This document shows positions 45,220 through 53,776 of a DNA stretch of 64,000 bases, piece after piece; within the stretch, counting starts at the first letter, position 1, and each line of letters starts with the position of its first letter. The DNA is taken from NCBI RefSeq assembly GCF_004764705.1, contig NZ_SHLX01000028.1, positions 1 to 64,000 of the forward strand, read 5' to 3'. The notes beneath the pieces were generated by a model. That model did no database searches. It was not told the origin of the DNA and worked only from the letters and a program-made list of their open reading frames with translations. Source of the stretch: Paenibacillus cymbidii. GTDB lineage: Bacteria > Bacillota > Bacilli > Paenibacillales > NBRC-103111. Position numbers and translations under genes: made by a program.

Positions 45220-46442
45220 CCACAACAAGCTTAACCAAACGTCAGTTGATCATTTTCATCACTTTATGCTGTCTGGTTTATTTTACAAGCTATCTCACAC
45301 GGCTTAACTACGGAGCGGCTATTTCCGAGATTGTGAACTCGTTGCAGATCACCAATCAGTTGGCGGGTATGGCAGTCATCGGCAGTTTTATCGCTTACGG
45401 CATCGGCCAACCCGTCTTCGGCTTTTTAGGCGACATTTTGAAACCCCGGCATATGATCTTCGCAGGGTTAACGGCAAGCGCCATCTGCAATCTTTTGATT
45501 TCATTTATGAGCAACATCTACCTGATGACTTTCATCTGGAGTTTGAATGGACTATTTCAAGCCATGCTCTGGCCGCCGCTTGTGCGAATTATGGCGCAAA
45601 CTCTGCCAGCCAGCAACTATAGGAAGGCAAGTGTCAGTGTCGTTGCGGCAGCCTCTGTCGGAACGATTCTCGTTTATTTACTCGTACCCGTTTGCATCTG
45701 GATTTCCGGGTGGAGGTTATCCTTTATTATCCCTGCTGTTGCGGGAGTGGTCGTTGCCTTGGTTTGGTTTGTCCGCATAAAGGAGTTTACGGCACATCAA
45801 CCGATAGTTGAAGAAAAATCAATCGAACCGCGGGCCTTGACCAAGACAAGCACGCTTCTGATCTCCGCGGGACTTATGCCCATATTGCTGGTTGCCGTGT
45901 TTCAGGGGGCGTTGCGAGACGGGATTACAACGTGGATGCCAACCTACATTCAAGACGTCTACGAAATGGGCACTTCCCTATCGATAGTGAGTACAGCCGT
46001 ACTGCCGGTCTTTACCATTCTGAGTGTAAACTTTGCGAGATCCGTTCAACGCACTGCCAAAAACGAATTAAAAACTTCCACCTTTATCTGGGGCATTAGT
46101 CTTCTCGCAACGATTTTTTTGATCCCGGTTTTTTCCTCCCACGCTGTGATGTCCATTATACTCATGGCCACTATTACGAGTTGCATGAGCGGCATCAATT
46201 TGATGCTGGTCAGCTATATTCCATTGCATTTTGCAAAGTTTGGGCGCGTATCGACAATCTCGGGTATTCTGAATTCATTCACCTATATTGGTAGCGCCCT
46301 GTCGATCCTTGGCATCGCCACGATTAGCGATCATTTCGGATGGAAAGCTACGATTATCTCTTGGAGTGTTATTGCATTTGCGGGAACCTTCATTTGCGCA
46401 TTATATATTAGAAGTTGGAGAAAGTTTACGGATGGGGATTAA
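45207..46442 (+). CDS. MFS transporter, organophosphate:phosphate antiporter-like
   Basis: 411 residues, 12 membrane segments. The first helix region (VYFTSYLTRLNYGAAISEIV) and the WSLNGLFQAMLWPPLVRIMA motif near 110 are features of the GlpT/UhpT-like OPA group, which exchange sugar phosphates or glycerol-3-phosphate for phosphate. The ATG at 45207 lies inside the end of the phosphodiesterase gene (13-base overlap), indicating coupling. Beyond its stop lies a stub of an EEP hydrolase gene whose intact copy is at 2482. Cargo inferred to be a phosphoester. Confidence 0.87.
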   Translation: MSRIATTSLTKRQLIIFITLCCLVYFTSYLTRLNYGAAISEIVNSLQITNQLAGMAVIGSFIAYGIGQPVFGFLGDILKPRHMIFAGLTASAICNLLISFMSNIYLMTFIWSLNGLFQAMLWPPLVRIMAQTLPASNYRKASVSVVAAASVGTILVYLLVPVCIWISGWRLSFIIPAVAGVVVALVWFVRIKEFTAHQPIVEEKSIEPRALTKTSTLLISAGLMPILLVAVFQGALRDGITTWMPTYIQDVYEMGTSLSIVSTAVLPVFTILSVNFARSVQRTAKNELKTSTFIWGISLLATIFLIPVFSSHAVMSIILMATITSCMSGINLMLVSYIPLHFAKFGRVSTISGILNSFTYIGSALSILGIATISDHFGWKATIISWSVIAFAGTFICALYIRSWRKFTDGD

Positions 46443-46563
46443 CGTCGATCCGCCGTTCCCGCCGCTTCTCCCGTTTGGTTCATATTCACCATGACGCGGA
46501 TCACAGCTTGAGCGATCCTATTATTGACTTGTCACTTTCCAAACCCGTCTTTATAATCAAACA

Positions 46564-46632
46564 GGCGATCTTAATGCCGATCCAGGCAGCGAGACGATTC
46601 GGTTCTGCGAGTCATTGGGATATGCCGATCTG
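46564..46632 (+). pseudogene. 23-codon stub of an EEP hydrolase gene
   Basis: Translation gives GDLNADPGSETIRFCESLG then YADL. This matches residues 170-192 of the intact EEP protein at 2482-3276 (GDFNADPDSATIRYCKSLGF) and includes the catalytic GD-N motif. The flanks on the left (ATAATCAAACA) match the sequence 2424-2434 before the intact gene, so about the first 170 codons and the leader were deleted in one step, and the sequence after the stub is unrelated. Confidence 0.85.
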
Positions 46633-46642
46633 AGATTATATA

Positions 46643-46954
46643 ATGGAGGTGTTAATAATCGATTTAGAAGCCTTTCTATTCTTAAGTTTGCTGATATTGG
46701 CAGTAACGATCTCAATTGGATTTGTGCTTCTTAAATTAAAGAAAGCTTATCGGCGTTCCACGTTAATTCTACAATCGCTGGGATTAGGAGTTTTTCTTTT
46801 TGCCGTTGCATCAGCAGTATCGCTATTGACGTTTACTGACGCATTAAATCTAGTTGCAGTTTGGATCATTTATGCGTTTGCTTTCCTTATAAGCAGCTCG
46901 ATAAACATATTGATCATCGTCTTGAAGTCATCAATTCCTACTAACCGCATTTGA
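46643..46954 (+). CDS. Small three-helix membrane protein, unknown
   Basis: 103 residues, three hydrophobic segments (about 10-28, 42-62, 70-92) with a basic loop KLKKAYRR between the first two. The first ATG overlaps a GGAGGTG that may itself be the ribosome site, so the true start could lie some codons later. A strong hairpin follows. AT-rich, no recognised family. Confidence 0.55.
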   Translation: MEVLIIDLEAFLFLSLLILAVTISIGFVLLKLKKAYRRSTLILQSLGLGVFLFAVASAVSLLTFTDALNLVAVWIIYAFAFLISSSINILIIVLKSSIPTNRI

Positions 46955-46997
46955 CCGGAATCGGGGTAAAGTTGCAATCTTTATAACGGCTGGTATC

Positions 46998-47027
46998 AAC
47001 AAAGGCTGCCTTCCCGCAGCCTTTGTT
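46998..47027 (+). terminator. Strong hairpin after the small membrane protein
   Basis: AACAAAGGCTGC and GCAGCCTTTGTT form a perfect 12-pair stem with a six-base loop. The T tract after it is weak, but the position 43 bases past the stop fits a terminator. Confidence 0.7.
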
Positions 47028-47100
47028 GCAATTATACTGGGTATTAACAATTCAATGATCAAAGGATTGCCGTGCGAGTAGAATGTTCCGCTGAATGAAA

Positions 47101-47286
47101 TCATAAACCGATCATAATCTTCCGCTGTTCGGTCGGAGAACGACCATACCATTTCTTAAATTGCTTCGAGAAGTGGAGCGGATAGGTATAGCCCACGGAA
47201 GCCATAATCGGGCTCGTAATGACCTCATCCCCCGCCGTTATCCCGCACACGCCAAGCGCCGTATGAATCGGCGCAAACAAAACTAA
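47101..47286 (-). pseudogene. Chimeric relic: DegT aminotransferase piece joined to an AraC tail
   Basis: One minus-strand frame reads HTALGVCGITAGDEVITSP, a stretch of the DegT/DnrJ/EryC1 aminotransferase family before the cofactor-binding region. It then switches without a break to VGYTYPLHFSKQFKKWYGRS and PTEQRK, the second helix-turn-helix and tail of an AraC regulator, and stops at 47101. No start or remaining domains of either gene are present. Two unrelated gene fragments have been fused by deletion. Confidence 0.7.
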
Positions 47287-48791
47287 ACTGCTGAACCGGC
47301 AAAATGCCCGATAAATGGAATCATGAACAGGGTGTATTCCTGCCGTGCAAACTCGCCATATCCATCGAAAGCTTCAACGATAACGTTTACTTCCAGCTCT
47401 TCGGAAGCAGTTCCCGTTATCCAGCCGCTTACTTCATCGATCGTCAACCAGTCCGGCGCATCGATAAGCTTGTATTTTACCCGGTTCACATTGGGCGAGA
47501 AGTCGGCAAATGCCCGATATTCATACAAACAATCCACATATCCCTCAACTACAGGTTGAGACAGAAAACATAAACCAGGGATAGCCAGCTTCCAAACGTC
47601 ATTTTTCAGCGGCCAAATCATGCCCCCCATGAGATACAGCGCATCATCATAAACCAGTGCAGAAGCTTCATGTCGATCCTCCCACATCGCGGTAGGGACG
47701 GACAAAGGCACTCCCCCGCTGGAATTGTTCCAGCATGATGCATGCTGCTCAAATGGAAGCCACTCTTCCCCGTCCGCAGAATACCACATGTCGCCAATGT
47801 GCCGGCTTTCCGGCGCAGCTTGATAGCCGCCCATGATCCACATGCGATCCCTGTATACAATCGTCGATCCCCATATGCGAGCCGGCCAAGGCGCGTGTGC
47901 AATGATTCTCTCCCAATGGATGCCATCCGAAGAACACCATATATCGTTCTGGGCCACAAATGGAAAATAGGAGGTACCCAGCGCCCCGCCTCCGAGCAGC
48001 CAGAGCTTATCATTATAAACAAGCAAACTATGTGTGATCTGCCGCTTGGACCAAGGCGCCTGTTCTACCTCCAGAACCCACCGGACACCATCTGCAGATG
48101 ACCAAATATCATTGAACAGACAATTCCCCTGCTGACCGCCCATCATCCATACTCTGTCTTTAAAGACCGCGCCGCCCATCATTCGCCTGCCACGCATCGG
48201 GCCTGTATCCGTTGCCTTGGCCCACATATCCCCTTCGCTCGAACAATACAACACACCATCGGCATCTGTAATAAATATCTTGTCTTTGAAGACGAAAGCA
48301 AGTGGAATATCCACTCCAATATTCGTGGGAATATCACTCGCCTTGATCCAGGTCGCCCCGTCGGAAGAATGCCACACATCATTGGCATATTCCGGGGTAT
48401 ACCCACCGAATAACCACATGCGATCCTTAAAGATCGCTTCTCCAGCGGAATCTCTCGGAGACCATGCTGCATGCTCGATCACTTTTTCCCATGCAGGAGT
48501 TGCATGTGCTCGAAAAAATTTCAATTCGTATGCTTGTAATGTGATCCCGTCAGTGGCAATGACCTTCATGTCAAATACATTGCGACCCGGCATCAATTCA
48601 AAAGCTCCAGTTCGTTTACCGCTCATAAGTTGATGGCCGCATATCCATAATTGTATGCCGTCAGTGAATGTTGCTTCAAAGGATACGGTATCAATTCCAT
48701 AGTGCAGATAGGTATAGGAATATTGATTGCGTTGCATGGCGACCATCTTTATTTCACCAAATGGACCATAAGCAGTTATCTCATTAATCAT
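47283..48791 (-). CDS. Six-bladed kelch/Asp-box beta-propeller protein
   Basis: 502 residues, no signal peptide. Residues 1-95 form a cadherin-like or beta-sandwich domain (QAYELKFFRA). Residues about 115-402 hold six repeats, most with a kelch strand (KDRMWLFGGY, KDRVWMMGG, NDKLWLLGGG, RDRMWIMGGY, DDALYLMGG) followed by an Asp-box (SSDGATW, SSEGDMW, SADGVRW, SSDGIHW, SADGEEW). Residues about 415-502 resemble a putative Ig domain (APDWLTIDEVSGWITGTA). Its ATG overlaps the stop of an amidohydrolase relic. Function unknown; the lack of a secretion signal is odd for a carbohydrate-binding propeller. Confidence 0.82.
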   Translation of the reverse strand: MINEITAYGPFGEIKMVAMQRNQYSYTYLHYGIDTVSFEATFTDGIQLWICGHQLMSGKRTGAFELMPGRNVFDMKVIATDGITLQAYELKFFRAHATPAWEKVIEHAAWSPRDSAGEAIFKDRMWLFGGYTPEYANDVWHSSDGATWIKASDIPTNIGVDIPLAFVFKDKIFITDADGVLYCSSEGDMWAKATDTGPMRGRRMMGGAVFKDRVWMMGGQQGNCLFNDIWSSADGVRWVLEVEQAPWSKRQITHSLLVYNDKLWLLGGGALGTSYFPFVAQNDIWCSSDGIHWERIIAHAPWPARIWGSTIVYRDRMWIMGGYQAAPESRHIGDMWYSADGEEWLPFEQHASCWNNSSGGVPLSVPTAMWEDRHEASALVYDDALYLMGGMIWPLKNDVWKLAIPGLCFLSQPVVEGYVDCLYEYRAFADFSPNVNRVKYKLIDAPDWLTIDEVSGWITGTASEELEVNVIVEAFDGYGEFARQEYTLFMIPFIGHFAGSAV

Positions 48792-48965
48792 AGCGGCACC
48801 AACTTCAATGCATTATCAGCGTAGATTTTGGTTAATACCTCTTGCGGCAGTCCCAGAGAATTCCTGATGAATCATGATGGCGATTTAACGCATTGTGCCT
48901 GGACCCGGCTGAAATGTCGCAGATCAGGTTGGGATAACGACGGAGCATCTCGAAATTTTGCCGCC
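48788..48965 (-). pseudogene. Internally deleted amidohydrolase relic
   Basis: One frame gives FEMLRRYPNLICDISAGSRH then NALNR, the helix-strand segment of the amidohydrolase family. A second frame gives NSLGLPQEVLTKIYADNALK followed by LVPL and TGA, the normal C-terminus of the same family. The 40 or so residues that should lie between (with the last metal ligand) are gone. The TGA overlaps the ATG of the kelch-propeller gene, suggesting the two genes were once coupled. Confidence 0.75.
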
Positions 48966-48980
48966 GCCTGGTTCTTTCTT

Positions 48981-50270
48981 TTAGCCGATAATCGCATCAA
49001 GCGCCGCCCGAACCTTCTCCTCGACAACCGGATCGTATGGAGAAGGAAACCCGTGCCGATAGAAGAAGTCATGCGCTTCGTAGCCGCCTTCCGCCAATTG
49101 CCGGGCTGTCGGCACGTAACCGGCATTCCCGTCGGTCAGGCCGAGCGCCACGATTCCCTCGCCGCCGGCGGCTTTCGCATGACTGCCGTAAGCGGCCACC
49201 ATCTCTCCGCTCATGCCGACAAGCGCCAGCCCTTCGGCCAGCGACAAGCAGCCGAACCGAAGCGTCTCCTGCGGCTTGAGAAACTGCGGAAACGCGAGCA
49301 GTTTGCGGCTGCGCGCGCCGAGCAGCCCCGGGTCGTCGCACCATGCTTCCAGCTCGGCCACCGTCGGCACCTCGCCAAACGGCAGCTCGACCTCCAGCCG
49401 GCGGACATGGATGCCGGTCGTCGCCAGCTCCCGCATCGGACGCGCCAGCACGGCCCGCGTTTCGTCCGCGAGTTCGCCGGCAAGCCGGCATACGTCCTCA
49501 TCCGACCCGTAATAATACTTGCCGTCCCGGATCAGCCCCGGCCGCACATCGCCGCTGCAGCCTTGCAGGAACAAGGCGACGACGCCGGCTGTTTCCTCCA
49601 ACTGCTCCATCGCCGTGCCCGGATAATCGGGCGAAATCAGGTCATCGTACGTCACGGTCGGATGACACGCGAAATGGACGAACAACGCCTTGTCCGACCC
49701 GTCCTCCCGGCCGAAGCGCACAACCGTAAGTGCCGGGTCCTTCGGACCGGCGTCGTCCGGCGCCATCACCCATCGGCCGCCCGCTTCCTTGCGCCGGTAA
49801 GACGAAAATTCGCACCGGCCGGCGCCGCGCCAGACGGTTACCGGCTCGAGCCCGGCCAGCGCCGCTCCGACGCCGGCGAACACCGCGTCCTCCACCCGCC
49901 GGAAATAAGCGTCATACTCTGCGTCCAGCGAGCTGTCGTATACGGCGGCGTAATAGCCGGCTTCGGGGAACGGCGCCGAATGCGTATGCGTCGCCTGGAC
50001 GAATACGGCGGAGCCGTCGATTCCCCAAGTCTCGGCAATTCGGCTCTTCAGTCCTTCGATCACGTTGTGCGGAATGAATAAGCTGTCCGCCGACACGAAA
50101 ACCGCATTTCGACCAGCCTGACGGAACACGGCGATTCTGGCGAACAGACGGCGGGTGACGCCGATGCTTGAACGCGGGGCCGGAGCGGTCGGAATCAGAT
50201 GAATCGGACCGTTCGGCGTAATATCCGTTTTATTCGTACCGACGAATAACGGTGGCTTTACCCGGTTGAT
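48981..50270 (-). CDS. Neutral/alkaline ceramidase-like protein
   Basis: About 429 residues. Similar to the N-terminal hydrolase domain of neutral/alkaline non-lysosomal ceramidases: FVGTNKTDITP at the start, RRLFARIAVFRQ, QATHTHSAPFP (zinc-site histidines, near residue 92), VHFACHPTVTYDD and QGCSGDVRP. The usual C-terminal immunoglobulin-like domain is absent. No ATG, GTG or TTG precedes the conserved N-terminus: the frame continues upstream to an ATC at 50270 that sits seven bases after GAGGAGGG, while the first conventional start (GTG, 50129) would cut into conserved sequence. Either ATC is used or the start codon has mutated. Follows a Gfo/Idh/MocA gene by 16 bases. Confidence 0.75.
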   Translation of the reverse strand: MNRVKPPLFVGTNKTDITPNGPIHLIPTAPAPRSSIGVTRRLFARIAVFRQAGRNAVFVSADSLFIPHNVIEGLKSRIAETWGIDGSAVFVQATHTHSAPFPEAGYYAAVYDSSLDAEYDAYFRRVEDAVFAGVGAALAGLEPVTVWRGAGRCEFSSYRRKEAGGRWVMAPDDAGPKDPALTVVRFGREDGSDKALFVHFACHPTVTYDDLISPDYPGTAMEQLEETAGVVALFLQGCSGDVRPGLIRDGKYYYGSDEDVCRLAGELADETRAVLARPMRELATTGIHVRRLEVELPFGEVPTVAELEAWCDDPGLLGARSRKLLAFPQFLKPQETLRFGCLSLAEGLALVGMSGEMVAAYGSHAKAAGGEGIVALGLTDGNAGYVPTARQLAEGGYEAHDFFYRHGFPSPYDPVVEEKVRAALDAIIG

Positions 50271-50286
50271 GGGAATTCCCTCCTCG

Positions 50287-51279
50287 TTACTGCTTCCCCG
50301 CAGGCAGCTTGACCGGAGCTCCCGCTCTCACCGATTCATAAGCGGCGATCGCGACTTCCGTCGATCTCAAGCCGTCCTCTCCTGTGACGGGCACAGGTTC
50401 GTCGTTCAACAGCGCCTGGACGAACGCACGGACCATAAATTCGTCCATGTTGTCTCCCCAATAGCTCCACTGGGCTTTCATGACGTCGTCGCTGTACACT
50501 TCGTTCTTCTGCGCGAATCCGTTCACGGACAGTACGCCTTTCGTTCCCGTAATTTCCATCGTCACGTCGCCGCCGAAGGGAAACGATTTCGAGCGCGACC
50601 AGCTCGTATCCAGCACAGCGATAACATCGTTGGCGAATTTCGCGTGCACCATGCCGGCATCGTCGACATCAATGTCATGGAACAACGTATCCGCTTCGGC
50701 GTATACTTCCACTACCCGTGAGCCGATAAACCAGTTCATCAGATCCATGACATGAACCGTATGGTCGAATACAGCGCCTCCGCCCGACATCGATTTGTCG
50801 AGAAACCAACCGCCGGGCAGCGAACCGCGATTCGTCCCTTTGATCGACAGAATCTCGCCGATATCGCCGCGCTCCACGGCCAGCTTCGCCTGCACCACCG
50901 CCGGAAGGTAGCGGCAAGGAAAGGCGGTCATCAGCTGCACGCCGTTCTCCTTGCATACTGCGATCATTTGCTCCATCTCATCAATGGCAACGCCAAGCGG
51001 CTTTTCGCAAAGTACATGTTTGCCTGCGCGCGCCGCTTCAATCGTCAATTTGGCATGATGAACATTTTCGGAACAAATGATCACCGCGTCGGCATCGGTT
51101 TGCAGCAATTCGCGGTAATCGTCGTAATAAGAGATCGACGTCGTCCATTTCTGCACGCGTTCGCGATTGTCATCGGCAATGCCGATGATTTCCACTTCGG
51201 GAAGCTTGCTGAGCTGCTGCACATAACTTTTGGCATGTCCGTGCGCGAAGCTGATCATCCCTATTTTTAATTTACGCAT
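50287..51279 (-). CDS. Gfo/Idh/MocA-family NAD(P)-dependent oxidoreductase
   Basis: 330 residues. N-terminal Rossmann domain (KIGMISFAHGHAKSYVQQL, then DADAVIICSENVHHAKLTIEAARAGKHVLCEKPLGVAIDEMEQM with the conserved EKP lysine near residue 94) and a C-terminal alpha/beta domain (HTVHVMDLMNWFIGS near 177). These enzymes oxidise sugars, inositols or related polyols. The FAHGHAKSY start replaces the usual GxGxxG, a known variant in this family. AGGAGG before the ATG. Next to a second Gfo/Idh/MocA gene in the same orientation. Confidence 0.92.
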   Translation of the reverse strand: MRKLKIGMISFAHGHAKSYVQQLSKLPEVEIIGIADDNRERVQKWTTSISYYDDYRELLQTDADAVIICSENVHHAKLTIEAARAGKHVLCEKPLGVAIDEMEQMIAVCKENGVQLMTAFPCRYLPAVVQAKLAVERGDIGEILSIKGTNRGSLPGGWFLDKSMSGGGAVFDHTVHVMDLMNWFIGSRVVEVYAEADTLFHDIDVDDAGMVHAKFANDVIAVLDTSWSRSKSFPFGGDVTMEITGTKGVLSVNGFAQKNEVYSDDVMKAQWSYWGDNMDEFMVRAFVQALLNDEPVPVTGEDGLRSTEVAIAAYESVRAGAPVKLPAGKQ

Positions 51280-51303
51280 GCTGCTCTTTCGCCTCCTTCT
51301 TCC

Positions 51304-52290
51304 TTATGATCCCAGGCTTACCGGCAAACCGGTCTCGGCAGACTGAATGGCGGCAAGCGAAAGCTCCACTGCTTTCAAACCGTCTTCCGCCGTGACGATC
51401 GCTTGCGCGCCGCTATGAATACAGTCGATAAAATGACGCAGTTCGAGGTAATAGGGATCGTGGAAGGCTGGGCTTTGCGGAACTGCAACCGGTTGCTCCT
51501 GCTCTTCCGCGGCGCTTCGGAACAATTGCAGCGATTGCGTTTCAGCGCCGTCGTAACGGATGATGCCCTTATTGCCGGCAAATTCGCATGAAGTGGCAAA
51601 CGGTCCCGGATATCCCCAACACGATTCAAGATTGACAATGGCCCCGCTCCGGAACCGAAAGGTAACCAACGCGTGATGCAGCCCTTCCGATAGTCGCTGC
51701 ATGGCATAAACCGTTTTGACCTCGCCCAGCACCCAGCGCACAAAGTCGATATCATGGATCATCAAATCCATGATCACGCCGCCGCTTTTCGCATAATCCT
51801 TGTACCATTCTTTCGCTTTCGTCCGTCCGGGATGGCTGCCCGAACGTTTCGTATGGGCGACTCCGACGCGGCCAATCGCCCCGGCGGCAATTTTCCGCTC
51901 GATATCGGCAAAGTTCGGGAAGAACCGAACCACATGGCCGACAAACAGCCGTACGCCTTGCATCGCGCAGAATCGGATCATCTCTTCCCCCTCCTGGACG
52001 GTAGGAGCAAGCGGCTTCTCGCAGATGACATGCTTGCCAAGCGCGGCAGCTTTCAACACATACTCCTTGTGCAGCCAGGTGGGCAAAGTAACGCACACAA
52101 TGTCCGGATTGACGGCGCGCATCATTTCCTCAAAATCCCCGAACGATCTTGTCTGTGCCGCATCGGCGAGCGCGTCGGCCATTTCTTTGCGGACATCGCA
52201 CACCGCTACCAGCTCAACCCCCGGCATTTTCGCCAAGTTGCGCGATGTAATGCGACCCATCGTGCCGCAGCCAACAATTGCGATTTTCAT
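51304..52290 (-). CDS. Gfo/Idh/MocA-family NAD(P)-dependent oxidoreductase
   Basis: 328 residues. Classical nucleotide-binding start KIAIVGCGTMGRITSRNLAK, then DIVCVTLPTWLHKEYVLKAA and HVICEKPLAPTVQEGEEM with the catalytic lysine near 95, and the SGGVIMDLMIHDIDFVRWVLG motif with the conserved histidine near 178. ATG at 52290 behind AGGGGAG. Part of a minus-strand run with the sialidase-fold gene upstream and a second Gfo/Idh/MocA gene downstream, suggesting linked oxidation of released sugars. Confidence 0.92.
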   Translation of the reverse strand: MKIAIVGCGTMGRITSRNLAKMPGVELVAVCDVRKEMADALADAAQTRSFGDFEEMMRAVNPDIVCVTLPTWLHKEYVLKAAALGKHVICEKPLAPTVQEGEEMIRFCAMQGVRLFVGHVVRFFPNFADIERKIAAGAIGRVGVAHTKRSGSHPGRTKAKEWYKDYAKSGGVIMDLMIHDIDFVRWVLGEVKTVYAMQRLSEGLHHALVTFRFRSGAIVNLESCWGYPGPFATSCEFAGNKGIIRYDGAETQSLQLFRSAAEEQEQPVAVPQSPAFHDPYYLELRHFIDCIHSGAQAIVTAEDGLKAVELSLAAIQSAETGLPVSLGS

Positions 52291-52329
52291 ATCTGCTCCC
52301 CTTTCGTTCCACGGCAGCCCCATTTATGG

Positions 52330-53745
52330 TCATACCAGATACTGGCGGAAATTTTCGATCGTATGAAGCGTCATATGATTGGCGTCATGATGATTCAGTG
52401 CGTTATTAATCGCGGTGCGGGACATGCAGAGGATATTGTCTCCGTCAATGATGAATGTAAAATATTGAAAGCCTACTTTCGTCGGATCTTCCTCGCGGAA
52501 ATCGATGAATATCTTCACGGTCTTCCAATCGTAAATGTTATCGGAAACGAGCAGCGCCGCGACGGTTCGCATACTGGGATAATTGGCATCCACACAAATA
52601 TTTCCGATCGCGATATACTTATCGCTCACTTCGTCATACAGCACATACGTCTTGGCATTGTTTCCGCTTGGCATGTCGATATACTTGTGAAAGGTCAATT
52701 TGTCTTCCGGCCGTTCCGGGTCCACTTCGAGCAGCAGCGCAATACTGCGCTCGGGTGTGCGCTCTTCCCAGCCGGCGCGAAGCAGATTGAGCAGACGGCC
52801 GTCCCTGCTTACAAGCACGTTGCCTTCCATCAATCCGCCGCCGCGGGTCATGCGATTGGGCGTGCCCGGCCATTTGGGGTCATACTTCAAAGGCTCCGAA
52901 CAATACCAGTTCGCCGCATCGAGTAAATCGGCATCCTCGTCAATGGACAATACACAGACATCGTAAGTAGGCATGGACCCGTATTCCACGGAGGTATACA
53001 GCCTGCCGTTGTGGTGAAGAATCGGCATCGCGGCTTGCGCCCAGCCTTGGCCTCCCGGCAACTGGAAGGTGCCCGGGAACAGCCGGGTCGGCGTCGTCCA
53101 CGTATACCCTTCGTCATCGGAAGCGCTGATCATGAAGTCGCCATACATCGTCGAACACGCCAGATTGTACAACCTGCCTTTATTCACGAACAACAAGCCG
53201 AAGAAGCAGGGATACACGTCCGTGACGTAGCGCCAGGTCGCACCGTTATCGTCCGAACGGAAGATAAGCCCCAACACCGGCGGAGTCGGATACTTGTATA
53301 AATCCATGCAGGCGAGCAACGCCCCTGAAGGCAAACGAACCAAAGACGGCGAGTTGAGGCTGTTCCCTGCGAACGAATAATGATCATCCTTCGGATGCAA
53401 ATAATTGATCACCGTTCCCGGCGCCTGGCCTGTGCGAAACAAACGAACGGCGCTGGATACGCGTTCCGCTCCGGCCCGGATCACCCGGAACTCATATTCC
53501 GTATAGGGCTGCAGCGAATCGAGATGCACAACCGCATCGTCAATGGGCATCGACGACCATTCGAGCCCGATCCCGATCAATCTCCATTCCAGTACATGCG
53601 CCGAATCGGGCGCCCCATTATCGAACCATTCAAATTCGACCCCTTCCGCTTTCGGGGCAATGCGGCAAATAAACGGGATTTGTCCCTCGTCTAGTTTGTT
53701 CGCCGGTCGATAGGGCCGATAATGCCATCCTGTGCTACCACGCAT
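52330..53745 (-). CDS. Sialidase-fold protein with N-terminal fibronectin III-like domain
   Basis: 471 residues. Residues about 22-105 are fibronectin III-like (YTEYEFRVIRAG). The rest is a beta-propeller with Asp boxes at 164-171 (SDDNGATW) and 209-216 (SDDEGYTW), the pattern of exo-sialidases. An arginine triad cannot be assigned with confidence, so true sialidase activity is open; related glycosidase or binding roles are possible. No signal peptide. AAGGAG before the ATG. It lies just downstream of the LplABC-like importer genes, so it probably acts on the imported glycan. Confidence 0.78.
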   Translation of the reverse strand: MRGSTGWHYRPYRPANKLDEGQIPFICRIAPKAEGVEFEWFDNGAPDSAHVLEWRLIGIGLEWSSMPIDDAVVHLDSLQPYTEYEFRVIRAGAERVSSAVRLFRTGQAPGTVINYLHPKDDHYSFAGNSLNSPSLVRLPSGALLACMDLYKYPTPPVLGLIFRSDDNGATWRYVTDVYPCFFGLLFVNKGRLYNLACSTMYGDFMISASDDEGYTWTTPTRLFPGTFQLPGGQGWAQAAMPILHHNGRLYTSVEYGSMPTYDVCVLSIDEDADLLDAANWYCSEPLKYDPKWPGTPNRMTRGGGLMEGNVLVSRDGRLLNLLRAGWEERTPERSIALLLEVDPERPEDKLTFHKYIDMPSGNNAKTYVLYDEVSDKYIAIGNICVDANYPSMRTVAALLVSDNIYDWKTVKIFIDFREEDPTKVGFQYFTFIIDGDNILCMSRTAINNALNHHDANHMTLHTIENFRQYLV

Positions 53746-53776
53746 GAGAGATTCACTCCTTCAGTTAGTCGTTTCG

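Noticed and set aside
46971..47100. Short minus-strand frame downstream of the chimeric relic
   Set aside because: No recognisable protein motif and it overlaps the terminator hairpin.
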